A stretch of 64,000 nucleotides of DNA, from positions 62,001 to 126,000 of the forward strand of contig SZPG01000006.1 of NCBI GenBank assembly GCA_030263595.1, given 5' to 3'. The notes under the pieces were generated by a model that worked only from the letters and a program-made list of their open reading frames with translations, was not told the DNA's origin and did no database searches. Within the stretch, counting starts at the first letter, position 1. Every line of letters begins with the position of its first letter. The stretch comes from Chloroflexi bacterium CFX6. Its GTDB lineage: Bacteria; Chloroflexota; Anaerolineae; Anaerolineales; Villigracilaceae. The translations under genes and the position numbers were made by a program. Of the stretch, positions 16,584 through 25,760 are shown one piece after another.

Positions 16584-18704
16584 ATGCAAAACCGCAGAAC
16601 AAGGGAGTTTTTCACCAACACCGCATTATTAACTTGGTTCGCATTGTGTTTAGTAATATTTATGTATTTCCCGGGTTCGGTCAGTCACATGCAAGGGGTA
16701 ACACTTTATGATCCCTCGACTCTCCCGGAAAAACTGGAACATATATCCCTTTCAACTTACCTATTGGATATTCTGACTGCGTTTTTAGGAACGACATTCT
16801 TCGGGATCTCATGTGTGTCGCTCGGAATGACAATATTCAAGGTTTTTCGTCTGAACAATATGCTCGCAAACATCGTTCGGCCACACATCGTTGTTCTTAT
16901 CCCAACTTATTTCTTAATTGGCAACATGGTGTTTTCACTAGTTTTTTTGACCCTGGCATCTCTAACAAATCTTTCAGTAATGCATTCTGCTTTCCTGTTA
17001 GGACTTGGCATTTTATCCGGATTGGGACAATTCAGAAAATTGACGGTTCCCGCCATGCGTTTTAACGCTGAGCATGGGAAAGTCATAATTATGCTTTCCC
17101 TGGCGATTCTCACAACGTCACTTCTTCAAACATCCACACGAATTAGTTATGACGCATCCGCGATTTATTTCTCGAATGCAAAACTGACCGCCCTGCAACG
17201 TCATGTGGGATACTATATGGACAATACTTTTGTTGTCAGCGTTTTCCATTCTATCATCCAATACACAGCCGTCATGCAGGTTTTTGGCGATCAAGCCGCC
17301 CGCATGATCTCATGGCTTTTCGGGGCAGTAAATATCCTCATGGCGCTTGCGTTAGCCAATCATGTCGGCGCGTCAGATTCAGCGCGGCGCATCCTGCCAG
17401 CATTCATTCTAACTTCAACAGCATTTTTAGATCTGATGGGCGATGGCAAGGTGGACCTGTTCAGCACAGCATATTCGCTTGCCGCGGTATATTGGCTGAA
17501 CGCAGGCACAGGTAATTTCAAGCAAAAACGATCCTTATATTTCGTAGCAGGTTGTTTCATAGGATTTGCCTGTATTTTACGCCCATACAACGCTTTTTTG
17601 CTTGGGATGTTCATCTTCGCCTATGCCATAATTAAAATACGAACAGGCATGTTACACATCTTCGAAAGCGTTAACCAAACGGGATGGATGGCTTTAGGAG
17701 CAGTCGGCTTTGCAATTTATCATTTTCTTATCAACAAGTTAATGCTTGGCTCCCCATTTGCTTTTTGGGCAAACGTGACCAGCATAAATCCAATAGATGG
17801 ACCTTGGGATTTCAGACCTGAAACAGTATGGATATATCGTTTGCTCTACCCGGTTATCATTACATTCAAGAATAATCCGGCAAGTCTGGGAAATATAACT
17901 CCCTTGGTGGTTTTGTTTGTACCTGCCTTGGCTGTCCCGGATATTCGCAAGCGAATTAACATCTCCAAGGCGGCATCACGGCTTGTTATGGCTGCTGCAA
18001 TCACTTTGGCATCCTGGATATTCCTGTTTTTTACAATTGTAGAGATTCGATATGTGCTGTTTTTATGGATTATTCTATTCATTCCTCTTTCTGAAGTCGC
18101 CGCCAGTGCTATGACCACTAACATTTCCCTGGTAAGAAACGCCGTAAAATGGTGCGTTGTCCTATTAATGTCGTTTGTCCTTGTGCGCTCCGCTTATATA
18201 TCAATCTCTGCATATGCACCACTGGATGCACAGAAAAATCCTCAATGCCTTGATAATTTTCTCTGTAGTCATTTCACGCCTATTAATGAAATTGCAGGCA
18301 AGAATGAACGAGTTCTCACATTGAGCGCATTTCGATATTACCTGCGGACCGACTTGTTCGCATGTTCTACAACCTTAGAGGAATACCGCAGACTCCAAAC
18401 GCTTTCCCATACTGACGTTGAATTGTTTTGGCGTGAAGTAGAACGTATGGGTTATTCATTTGTGGCGTTTGAAGAGGATTATGCAACCCGTCATTTAGGG
18501 TTCTCTGATGAGCCATTTCATGAATTACCGAACTGGGTGCAACTTTCACCGATTGCCGTCGCATCTGAAAACCTACGGATAATTGCCTATAGGCTTACCA
18601 CTTTCGATTCGCCTGTAAACGCTAAAATCGTTTGCGAGCAGGATGAATCTGGTGTTTGGCGCTTAAGTCCTCAAGAACTCGGGCAAATTCGATCCAACCA
18701 GTAG
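16584..18704 (+). CDS. Polytopic membrane protein, probable GT-C glycosyltransferase
   Basis: 706 residues from ATG 16584 with GAGAGG upstream; earlier in-frame starts lie inside the previous gene. Roughly a dozen hydrophobic helices are spread through residues 15-540, then a soluble domain of about 150 residues at the C-terminus. An early loop containing RISYDASAIYFSNAK lies where GT-C enzymes carry an Asp/Glu catalytic motif. No family is confidently recognised. By its place after a polyprenyl-phosphate sugar synthase-like gene, it may use lipid-linked sugars to glycosylate an external substrate. This operon is less GC-rich than its neighbours, which may indicate transfer. Confidence 0.6.
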   Translation: MQNRRTREFFTNTALLTWFALCLVIFMYFPGSVSHMQGVTLYDPSTLPEKLEHISLSTYLLDILTAFLGTTFFGISCVSLGMTIFKVFRLNNMLANIVRPHIVVLIPTYFLIGNMVFSLVFLTLASLTNLSVMHSAFLLGLGILSGLGQFRKLTVPAMRFNAEHGKVIIMLSLAILTTSLLQTSTRISYDASAIYFSNAKLTALQRHVGYYMDNTFVVSVFHSIIQYTAVMQVFGDQAARMISWLFGAVNILMALALANHVGASDSARRILPAFILTSTAFLDLMGDGKVDLFSTAYSLAAVYWLNAGTGNFKQKRSLYFVAGCFIGFACILRPYNAFLLGMFIFAYAIIKIRTGMLHIFESVNQTGWMALGAVGFAIYHFLINKLMLGSPFAFWANVTSINPIDGPWDFRPETVWIYRLLYPVIITFKNNPASLGNITPLVVLFVPALAVPDIRKRINISKAASRLVMAAAITLASWIFLFFTIVEIRYVLFLWIILFIPLSEVAASAMTTNISLVRNAVKWCVVLLMSFVLVRSAYISISAYAPLDAQKNPQCLDNFLCSHFTPINEIAGKNERVLTLSAFRYYLRTDLFACSTTLEEYRRLQTLSHTDVELFWREVERMGYSFVAFEEDYATRHLGFSDEPFHELPNWVQLSPIAVASENLRIIAYRLTTFDSPVNAKIVCEQDESGVWRLSPQELGQIRSNQ

Positions 18705-18738
18705 TACATCTACATATCGGCATAATTGTTGAATAATA

Positions 18739-18768
18739 AGGGTGTGAAACACCGAGGCTTCACACCCT
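18739..18768 (-). terminator. Hairpin after hppA, minus strand
   Basis: AGGGTGTGAA pairs with TTCACACCCT over a 10-base loop, and the minus strand continues CTTATTATT. It lies 13 bases after the stop of the pyrophosphatase and may also serve the convergent membrane protein gene. Confidence 0.55.
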
Positions 18769-18781
18769 CACAATTCCATTT

Positions 18782-21061
18782 CTACCTCCCCACCAGCATC
18801 ATCAACAACCCCTGACCATTGCCGAACGCCACGATCAGACCGGCGAAAACCACCGAGACCATGGACATCAATTTGATCAGGATGTTGAGCGAGGGACCGG
18901 AAGTGTCCTTGAACGGATCGCCGACCGTATCGCCGACGACCGCCGCCTTGTGGGCATTCGAACCCTTGCCGCCGTATTCGCCGCTTTCGATGTATTTCTT
19001 GGCGTTGTCCCACGCGCCGCCCGCATTGGACATCATCACCGCCAGCGCAAATCCCGAAGCCAGCGCGCCGGTCAACAAACCCAGGACGCCTGCCACGCCG
19101 AACACCACGCCGATGAACACGGGGACGACGATGGCAAGGACGGAGGGTCCGATCATCTCGCGCTGGGCGGCTTTGGTGCTGATCTCCACACAGCGGGCAT
19201 AATCGGGTTTGGTTTTCCCCGTGAGGATGCCTTTGATCTCGCGGAACTGCCGGCGGACCTCCTCCACCATGCCGCCCGCGGCGCGCCCCACCGCACTCAT
19301 CGTCAACGCGGAGAAATAGAACGCCGTGGCAACGCCGCTGAACACACCCACCAGCACGGCGGGGTTCAGCAGATTGACGTTGTAATACAGCATGAAGTCC
19401 TGCACGGTCAACTCGGCGACCCTGACCGCGACCCCGTTCACGACCAACTCGGTCACGCCGCGCAGTTCGCCCAGCACGAGACGGATCTCTTCGAGATACG
19501 CCGCCAGCAGCGCCATCGCGGTCAACGCGGCGGAGCCGATCGCGAATCCCTTGCCGATGGCAGCGGTCGTATTCCCCACCGCATCCAACTGGTCGGTTCG
19601 GCGGCGGACCTCGGGCTTGAGTCCGGCCATTTCGGCATTGCCCCCGGCGTTATCCGCGATCGGACCGTAGGCGTCGGTGGCGAGCGTAAAACCAAGCGTC
19701 GAGAGCATGCTCACCGCCGCCAGACCCACGCCATACAAGCCCATCAAAATATTGTCCGCGCCGCCCGCCACGTAGAAACTGACCACGATCCCGATCAGCA
19801 CCGCAACCACAGGTAAACCGCTCGAACGCTTGCCGAGCGCAAGCCCTTCGATCATGGCGGTAGCGGCGCTGGTATGCGCCTGCCTCGCCACATGCCGGGT
19901 GGGGAGAAAGGCATGGGACGTGTAATACTCCGTCAATTTGCCGACAGCCAACCCGACGGCAAGACCCGTCAACACCACGATCCAAAGCGCGAACCAGTTC
20001 GGGAGTCCCATGAAATAAAAGATCGGCAGGGAGAAAACGGCGATCCCCAGCGAACTCACGTACAGACCGCGGCTCAACGCGCCGATCAACTCGCCCTGCG
20101 TCGCGTCCTCCTTCGAGCGCACCACAAACAATGCGAGGATCGAAAGGACGACGCCCAACGCTGCCAGCGCGATCGGGGCGGAAATGAAGAGCATACTGTG
20201 GGCAAGGTCCGCGCCCTCAAGACCGATGGCAGCCACGCCGAGCGCGGAGGTCGCCAAAATGGAACCCGCGTAGGATTCATACAAGTCCGCGCCCATGCCC
20301 GCCACGTCGCCCACGTTGTCGCCCACATTATCCGCGATCGTGGCGGGATTCCTCGGGTCGTCCTCAGGGATGTTTGCCTCCACCTTCCCGACCAGGTCCG
20401 CGCCGACGTCCGCCGCCTTGGTGTAGATGCCGCCGCCCACACGGGCGAACAAAGCCTGGGTCGAAGCGCCCATGCCGAAACTGAGCATGACCGCCGTGAT
20501 CTGCGGCAGCGGATTTTCGGCGAGGCTGATGAAATTCTCCGGGAATAAAACGGGGAACACGTTATACAACAACAGGAACCAGGCGGTAATGTCCAGGAGG
20601 GCGAAGCCCACCACCACCAGACCCATGACAGCGCCGGCGCGCAAAGCGACCTGCAACGCGCTGTTCAGGCTTTTCGTCGCGGCGTAGGTCGTGCGCGCCG
20701 AGGCGTTGGTCGCTGTTTTCATCCCGATGAAGCCGCACAAACCGGAGAACAGCCCGCCGGTCAAAAAGGCGAACGGCACGATCGGGTTTTGAAGGTGGAA
20801 CCAGGACAGGATCAGGAACAGAAGGAACAACACGGCAAATACGATCCCCACCACGCGGTACTGGCTCTTCAAGTACGCCATGGCGCCTTCGCGCACCGCC
20901 TGCGCGATCGCCACCATTTTTTTGTTGCCCTCGCTCAATTGCATCAACTGGCGATACAGGTAAAAAGCAAAGCCGAGCGCGATCAGCGCCGCGATCGGTC
21001 CCAGCCACCATAACAACGGCAATGGGGGTCTGGCTGTGGCTGTAACCACGTCAAACTGCAT
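18782..21061 (-). CDS. hppA: Membrane-bound pyrophosphatase, K+-dependent type
   Basis: 759 residues with about 16 membrane helices. It couples hydrolysis of pyrophosphate to ion export. The acidic pyrophosphate site is visible: GGGIYTKAADVGADLVGKVE, then DNVGDNVGDVAG and the C-terminal AAVVGDTVGDPFKDTSG. The selector region reads GNTTAAIGKG; Ala at this position is the known mark of K+-dependent enzymes, which pump Na+ or H+. The start has GGAGGAGT three bases upstream and a strong promoter about 125 bases upstream. The neighbouring paralogue carries Lys here, so the two differ in cation requirement. Which ion is pumped cannot be read with confidence. Confidence 0.93.
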   Translation of the reverse strand: MQFDVVTATARPPLPLLWWLGPIAALIALGFAFYLYRQLMQLSEGNKKMVAIAQAVREGAMAYLKSQYRVVGIVFAVLFLLFLILSWFHLQNPIVPFAFLTGGLFSGLCGFIGMKTATNASARTTYAATKSLNSALQVALRAGAVMGLVVVGFALLDITAWFLLLYNVFPVLFPENFISLAENPLPQITAVMLSFGMGASTQALFARVGGGIYTKAADVGADLVGKVEANIPEDDPRNPATIADNVGDNVGDVAGMGADLYESYAGSILATSALGVAAIGLEGADLAHSMLFISAPIALAALGVVLSILALFVVRSKEDATQGELIGALSRGLYVSSLGIAVFSLPIFYFMGLPNWFALWIVVLTGLAVGLAVGKLTEYYTSHAFLPTRHVARQAHTSAATAMIEGLALGKRSSGLPVVAVLIGIVVSFYVAGGADNILMGLYGVGLAAVSMLSTLGFTLATDAYGPIADNAGGNAEMAGLKPEVRRRTDQLDAVGNTTAAIGKGFAIGSAALTAMALLAAYLEEIRLVLGELRGVTELVVNGVAVRVAELTVQDFMLYYNVNLLNPAVLVGVFSGVATAFYFSALTMSAVGRAAGGMVEEVRRQFREIKGILTGKTKPDYARCVEISTKAAQREMIGPSVLAIVVPVFIGVVFGVAGVLGLLTGALASGFALAVMMSNAGGAWDNAKKYIESGEYGGKGSNAHKAAVVGDTVGDPFKDTSGPSLNILIKLMSMVSVVFAGLIVAFGNGQGLLMMLVGR

Positions 21062-21186
21062 GATACTCCTCCAGGATTCGATGAGATGATTCGAAATGTT
21101 ACGAAGGACCGACGCCTTCGCGATAACCCGATTCTAGTTTCACGCCCCGGAATGAGGAAACGACCGTCCCCGCCCGAGGCAGACGG

Positions 21187-21215
21187 ATTTTACAGGCGCA
21201 GAGGGTTTGTGTCAA
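21187..21215 (-). promoter_or_regulatory. Strong promoter of the K+-dependent pyrophosphatase
   Basis: Minus strand TTGACA (21215-21210), 17 bases, TAAAAT (21192-21187). The implied leader is about 120 nt and contains a small hairpin (GCGAAGG / CCTTCGT). Confidence 0.7.
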
Positions 21216-21252
21216 GAAAGCGCGCGTGAGGCGTCACATCACCGCCCATGGT

Positions 21253-21284
21253 TAAATACAAACAGCCCGCCGTTGGCGGGCTGT
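21253..21284 (-). terminator. Rho-independent terminator of the second pyrophosphatase
   Basis: ACAGCCCGCC / GGCGGGCTGT with a 3-base loop, followed on the minus strand by TTGTATTT. It lies 15 bases after the stop at 21299. Confidence 0.8.
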
Positions 21285-21298
21285 CCAGGTATTCTTCC

Positions 21299-23776
21299 TT
21301 ATTTTCTTTTGTTACTCCTGGCGGCGCGTTTGACGGGCGCAGGTTTGGAAGGCGCGGCGGGAACGACCTCCGCCTTCATGGATTGCGCGGGCGCCTTCGA
21401 CCTCATCACAGCCCACGCCAGCACGCCGAGCAGGAGAGCCGCGACGACCCACACGCCAATCGAGGAATTACCCGAATACTTCACGACGATGGGAGCGATG
21501 ATCACAGCCACGAGATTCACCACCTTGATCATCGGATTGAGCGCGGGCCCCGCCGTATCCTTGAACGGATCGCCGACCGTATCGCCAACCACGCCAGCCT
21601 TGTGACGCTCGGAACCCTTGCCGAGATTCTTCGCCGGGTCTTTCGGCTCGTCCTCGATCAACTTTTTGGCGTTGTCCCATGCGCCGCCGGAGTTGTTGAG
21701 GAACACCGCCAGCAACTGACCGGAGACGATGATGCCCGCCAGGAAACCGCCGAGCGCCTCCACCTGCAGGGTCAGACCGATGAAGATGGGGGTCACAATG
21801 CCGAGCAACGCCAGCGAGACCAGCTCCTTCTGCGCGGCGGTTGTAGAAATCGAAACCGCCTGGGCGTAATCCGGTTTGACTTTTCCTTCCAACACGCCCA
21901 GTTTGAACTGGCGGCGGACTTCCAAAACGATGAGGGAAGCCGCGCGGCTCACCGCCTGAATCGCAAACGACGAGAACAACCACGGCAGCGCGCCGCCGAT
22001 CAACATGCCTACGAACACCTGTGGAATATCCACGCGGATGCCGATGGACTGAATCTGCTGAGCCAATGGAATGCCGAGCGTCGTTTGCGAGCGGGAGACA
22101 TCCACGAGAAATGAACCGAAGAGCGAGACCGCCGCGATCACCGCGGAACCGATGGCGACGCCCTTGGTGATCGCCTTGGTGGTGTTGCCCACCGCGTCGA
22201 GATCAGCCATGATCTGTTGGGCGTCCCTCGTTTCCTTATCCGTTTTGCCGGACCAAGCCATCTCGCCGATGCCGTTGGCGTTATCCGAGATCGGACCAAA
22301 CGAATCCATCGCCACGTTGTTGCCGGTCAGCGTCAACATGCCGATGCCGGTCATCGCCACGCCGTAAAGGATGAACGTGGCGCGATCCACGCCCTCGACA
22401 CCGGGGATCGTCCCAAAGATGAAAATGGAGGCGACGATGGTCAACGCAAGCACGACGACGGACCAGACCGAGGATTCGAAACCGACCGAAACGCCCTGAA
22501 GGATCAACGTGGCGGGACCTGTATCCGCCGCCTTCTTGATTTCCTTCACGGGTGTGGCGTGCGTTCCGGTGAAGTACTCGGTCAGGCGGTCAATGAGAAT
22601 GGCAAGCAGAACGCCAACCGCAACAGCCATCGGGGAGCGCCACCAGCCGCCAAAATCAGCCATCGTGTCCTTCATGTACAAATAACCGGCGGCGAAGAAC
22701 AGCGCGGCTGAGATCGCAGCCGAAGTGAGAAAACCGCGAAAGATCGCCTTCATCGCGTCGCCGCTCTTGCCGGGTCCACCGCGCACAACATACGTCCCGA
22801 TGATCGAAGACAAAACGCCGATGCCGCGCACCACGAGCGGGAAGATGATCCACTCGAGGCGGCCCGTAATGTGCCAGAGCGCCAGACCCAGGATCAGCCC
22901 CGAGACGATCGTCACCTCGTAGGATTCGAAGATGTCCGCCGCCATGCCCGCGCAGTCGCCGACGTTATCGCCGACGAGATCCGCCACCACAGCGGGATTC
23001 CTCGGATCGTCCTCAGGGATGCCTGCTTCCACCTTTCCGACCAGGTCCGCGCCGACGTCCGCCGCCTTGGTGTAGATACCGCCGCCCACGCGCATGAACA
23101 ACGCCAGCAATGTGCCGCCGAAACCGAAGCCGAGCAGCGCATCCGGCGCGGCGATGCCCAAAACGATAAAGATGGTCGTGCCGCCCAACAGACCGAGACC
23201 GTCGGTCAACATGCCGGTGATCGTTCCGGCGCGGTAGGCGATGCGCAACGAATCATCGAAAGAGCGCTTCGAAGCCGCCGCCACGCGCACATTGGCTTCC
23301 ACCGCCATACGCATGCCGATCTGACCGACTGTCAGCGAAAACCCCGCGCCCAAAACAAACGCAAATGCGCGCGCCAGACCGATCAGCAACTGCACCTGGC
23401 TGTAGGCAGCAAGATTCCCCTCAGGGGTCATGGAGGCGATACATGCCTCGATCGCATCGTGAGAAGGTCCCACCTTCTGAACGGCGGTACAATGCCACTC
23501 CACCGCCTCGGGGGTGGGCGGCACGATGTAAACGGAAAAGAACAGGGCAATGGTCAATATGCCTATTAACGGCAAAATGGAGCGTAATTGCTTGCCCAGG
23601 TAAGCATTCGCTCCATCCTTGATCGCGCCCCAAACCTCCTGCATCTTTGCCGTGCCTTTGTCTTCGCGCAGGATCTGGGCTCGCAAAAAGATCGCGTATC
23701 CCAACCCAAGCCATGCGACGCCGAACACAGCCCAGATTGCGATCTCCTCCAAACTGGTGAGTCCCATTGTAAACAT
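21299..23776 (-). CDS. hppA: Membrane-bound pyrophosphatase, K+-independent H+ type
   Basis: 825 residues from ATG 23776, preceded by AAGGAGG; a longer frame to 23827 runs back through that site. It has the same fold and active site as its neighbour (KAADVGADLVGKVEAG, DNVGDCAGMAADIFESYEV, GVVGDTVGDPFKDTAG), but the selector reads GNTTKAIT. Lys and Thr at these positions are the established mark of K+-independent H+ pumps. It is longer than typical because of an external loop near residues 95-150 and a Lys/Ala/Pro-rich C-terminal tail of about 30 residues. It should energise the membrane from pyrophosphate released by biosynthesis. Confidence 0.93.
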   Translation of the reverse strand: MFTMGLTSLEEIAIWAVFGVAWLGLGYAIFLRAQILREDKGTAKMQEVWGAIKDGANAYLGKQLRSILPLIGILTIALFFSVYIVPPTPEAVEWHCTAVQKVGPSHDAIEACIASMTPEGNLAAYSQVQLLIGLARAFAFVLGAGFSLTVGQIGMRMAVEANVRVAAASKRSFDDSLRIAYRAGTITGMLTDGLGLLGGTTIFIVLGIAAPDALLGFGFGGTLLALFMRVGGGIYTKAADVGADLVGKVEAGIPEDDPRNPAVVADLVGDNVGDCAGMAADIFESYEVTIVSGLILGLALWHITGRLEWIIFPLVVRGIGVLSSIIGTYVVRGGPGKSGDAMKAIFRGFLTSAAISAALFFAAGYLYMKDTMADFGGWWRSPMAVAVGVLLAILIDRLTEYFTGTHATPVKEIKKAADTGPATLILQGVSVGFESSVWSVVVLALTIVASIFIFGTIPGVEGVDRATFILYGVAMTGIGMLTLTGNNVAMDSFGPISDNANGIGEMAWSGKTDKETRDAQQIMADLDAVGNTTKAITKGVAIGSAVIAAVSLFGSFLVDVSRSQTTLGIPLAQQIQSIGIRVDIPQVFVGMLIGGALPWLFSSFAIQAVSRAASLIVLEVRRQFKLGVLEGKVKPDYAQAVSISTTAAQKELVSLALLGIVTPIFIGLTLQVEALGGFLAGIIVSGQLLAVFLNNSGGAWDNAKKLIEDEPKDPAKNLGKGSERHKAGVVGDTVGDPFKDTAGPALNPMIKVVNLVAVIIAPIVVKYSGNSSIGVWVVAALLLGVLAWAVMRSKAPAQSMKAEVVPAAPSKPAPVKRAARSNKRK

Positions 23777-23836
23777 GTTAAGATGTTTCCTCCTTGAGGA
23801 TGAAGAATTTGGACTTTCGCCCGACAAACAGGGGGG

Positions 23837-23865
23837 ATTTTACGACTCCAACAGGGATGTGTCAA
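23837..23865 (-). promoter_or_regulatory. Strong promoter of the K+-independent pyrophosphatase
   Basis: Minus strand TTGACA (23865-23860), 17 bases, TAAAAT (23842-23837): the same boxes and spacing as the promoter of the paralogue at 21187-21215. Confidence 0.7.
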
Positions 23866-23910
23866 TCATTTATCGAGGCGCTTTTTCCCGGCGCCGTCAA
23901 CCTCCCACAG

Positions 23911-23939
23911 TTGACAGACATCCACGAATAGGATAAGAT
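23911..23939 (+). promoter_or_regulatory. Promoter of the HesB/IscA gene
   Basis: TTGACA (23911-23916), 17 bases, TAAGAT (23934-23939), about 40 bases before the predicted leader and start at 23987. It diverges from the pyrophosphatase promoter. Confidence 0.65.
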
Positions 23940-23986
23940 TTCTCACAATAGGAATTCAAACCACAACTCCAACGAAGGAGAGCCAG

Positions 23987-24391
23987 ATGTTACAAGAACT
24001 CGAAACGAACCCCCAGACGATTTCCGGTATCGAAACGATCACCCTGTCGCAGGCGGCGACCGATGCGGTGAAGAACATTCTCGCGGAACGCAACCTCGAA
24101 GGCTACGCCCTGCGCGTGTACGTGGCGGGCGGCGGTTGTTGCGGCGTGAATTTCGGCATGGCGCTCGATAACAACATCCGCGACGTGGACACCACCATCG
24201 AAGCGAACGGCGTCAAGGTGGTAGTGGACGAGGTATCCATTGACTACCTGCGCGGCGCCAGGATTGATTTCGTCAACGACCCGGTGCGCGGCTCCGGCTT
24301 CGCGGTGGACAGCCCAAGCGCGAAAAGCCACGATCACGCCCACGACGAAGGCGGGTGCGCCTGCGGCGGCTCCTGCTCCTGCAACAACTAA
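23987..24391 (+). CDS. HesB/IscA-type iron-sulfur carrier with Cys/His-rich tail
   Basis: 134 residues with GAAGGAG upstream. The fold is A-type carrier: ITLSQAATDAVKNIL, RVYVAGGGCCGVNFGM and the strand VVVDEVSIDYLRGARIDF. Normal IscA/ErpA proteins end in CGCGxSF soon after this strand. Here the two C-terminal ligand Cys are absent at the usual place; instead a tail HDHAHDEGGCACGGSCSC follows 20 residues later. It probably binds Fe-S or another metal and delivers it to apoproteins, but the altered ligands make the exact role uncertain. No isc or suf genes are nearby. It ends in a strong terminator. Confidence 0.8.
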   Translation: MLQELETNPQTISGIETITLSQAATDAVKNILAERNLEGYALRVYVAGGGCCGVNFGMALDNNIRDVDTTIEANGVKVVVDEVSIDYLRGARIDFVNDPVRGSGFAVDSPSAKSHDHAHDEGGCACGGSCSCNN

Positions 24392-24412
24392 TTGCGAGAT
24401 AACCTTCGCGAT

Positions 24413-24440
24413 AAAAAAGACCGGGCAACCGGTCTTTTTT
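24413..24440. terminator. Rho-independent terminator, bidirectional
   Basis: AAAAAAGACCGG and CCGGTCTTTTTT around GCAA. It serves the IscA-like gene and possibly the convergent SH3 operon ending at 24473. Confidence 0.9.
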
Positions 24441-24472
24441 ATCGTCATCTGAATTCCATTCATAATACGACC

Positions 24473-25096
24473 CTACCGCCCGCGCAGATACGAGATCACC
24501 GCGCCGAAGAAACCGAACAAACCCAAACCGAGGATCAACAAACCGGTGGGAAGCCCGGGGTTCTCGGCGGCGACCGGATCATTAAACGAGGGCAGGTCAA
24601 GGGCCGGAGGAGGCGTAAACGTCGGCAGGCGCGTGGGAGTCAGTTGCCCGATAAAGGCGGCTTCCAAGGTTGGGTTGATCGTGGGAGTCGAAACGGCTGT
24701 GGGCGTGGGCGGAATATCCAACAAAGGCAGAAAAGCGCCGGGCGAAAGCCCCACGTAAAGACCATACACCCAGCCTCGCGAACCCGGCACACCTGGATAA
24801 TAGATCTGGATCCATTCCAACCTGTCACGAGCGCGGCCCAGGGCTGGCGCGGTTTCGTTCGCAAGCATGACCCCGATCCTCGGATAATCGAACGAGCTTG
24901 GACCTGCGTGGACGTAGATGAAATCGAGGCTTGGGTCAACTTTAACGATCGGACCCTCCGGCGTGCCGGTGACCGTCGGGACGGAGCCGGTGGGCTGTTG
25001 CGCCGACGCAACGTCGTTCCGCGGGCTGAACAAACCCAACGCCAATAACGCCAGGAACAGGGCGACGAACAAGAAGACCTTTCCCTTGACCAGCAT
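24473..25096 (-). CDS. Membrane-anchored bacterial SH3-like protein (copy 1)
   Basis: 207 residues. An N-terminal hydrophobic segment (KVFLFVALFLALLALGLF) is a signal or anchor, followed by a bacterial SH3 domain (FIYVHAGPSSFDYPRIG ... WIQIYYPG ... GWVYGLYV). Then comes a Pro/Thr-rich linker (PPTPTAVSTPTINPT) and a C-terminal transmembrane helix ending in Arg. It is probably exposed outside the membrane, where SH3 domains often bind cell-wall or other peptides. It lies 5 bases after its paralogue, which it resembles throughout, so the pair arose by tandem duplication. Exact role unknown. Confidence 0.75.
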   Translation of the reverse strand: MLVKGKVFLFVALFLALLALGLFSPRNDVASAQQPTGSVPTVTGTPEGPIVKVDPSLDFIYVHAGPSSFDYPRIGVMLANETAPALGRARDRLEWIQIYYPGVPGSRGWVYGLYVGLSPGAFLPLLDIPPTPTAVSTPTINPTLEAAFIGQLTPTRLPTFTPPPALDLPSFNDPVAAENPGLPTGLLILGLGLFGFFGAVISYLRGR

Positions 25097-25101
25097 GGAA
25101 T

Positions 25102-25689
25102 CTACCGCCTGCCGATCGCCAGCGAAATCAAATAGATCACGATCGCAACGACCAAGAGGCTGAGCGCGACCGCGCCCGAAGCAAGCCCGCCGGAACGCTG
25201 CGCCGACTCATCCGTATAATGCGGCGCGGTCAACGGCGGCGGAGGCGTGAAGGTCGGCATCCGCGTCTCTGTGGGGTGGGAAATAAACGCCGCGGCAAAA
25301 GTCGGGTTGATGGTGGCAGTCGCCAGCGGAGTCGGGGTCGGAGGCGGCTCCACCACCCGCAGTTCGCCGCCCGAAACGGTCACGTACGCCGCGTACACCC
25401 AGCCCACCCCGCCCGGCGCGCCGGGGAAGGAAATCTGCACCCACTCGTTGCCCGGCGAGACGCCCAGCGCCGGAAGCACGTCGCCCGGAGATACTCGCCC
25501 GACGATGGGATAATAGACCGTGCTGGGACCGCCGCGCACGTTGATCGGCTCGCTGTAGGTCACGGTGACGACAACCCCGGACTGCGCTTCGCCGCTCGCC
25601 CAAACCTGCCCCTGCGAAGGAAACGCCGCCACGCTGACGGCGAATCCCGCCAGGATCAGGCCGAGAAACTTAAACCAAAAATGTTTCAT
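25102..25689 (-). CDS. Membrane-anchored bacterial SH3-like protein (copy 2)
   Basis: 195 residues from ATG 25689 (MKHFWFKFLG); an upstream start at 25725 adds an unlikely leader. Same architecture as the downstream copy: signal or anchor helix, an SH3 domain with the classic INVRGGPSTVYYPIVGRV and GWVYAAYVTV, a Pro/Thr linker with TATINPTFAAAFI, TRMPTFTPPPPL, and a C-terminal helix. The shared TINPT...PTFTPPP block shows common descent. It is the first gene of a two-gene operon, divergent from the zinc-ribbon gene. Confidence 0.75.
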   Translation of the reverse strand: MKHFWFKFLGLILAGFAVSVAAFPSQGQVWASGEAQSGVVVTVTYSEPINVRGGPSTVYYPIVGRVSPGDVLPALGVSPGNEWVQISFPGAPGGVGWVYAAYVTVSGGELRVVEPPPTPTPLATATINPTFAAAFISHPTETRMPTFTPPPPLTAPHYTDESAQRSGGLASGAVALSLLVVAIVIYLISLAIGRR

Positions 25690-25747
25690 AACGTAGACAT
25701 GGATATACATGAAATACGACGACATCCGTCGCCGCCAGTAAAAGGAT

Positions 25748-25753
25748 TATAAT
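25748..25753 (+). promoter_or_regulatory. -10 box, leaderless start of the zinc-ribbon gene
   Basis: Perfect TATAAT ends 7 bases before ATG 25761; no binding site can fit between. Confidence 0.55.
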
Positions 25754-25760
25754 CTAAAAC

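Noticed and set aside
21062-21186. Riboswitch in the long pyrophosphatase leader
   Set aside because: Only a short GCGAAGG/CCTTCGT hairpin is visible; no known riboswitch core is recognised.
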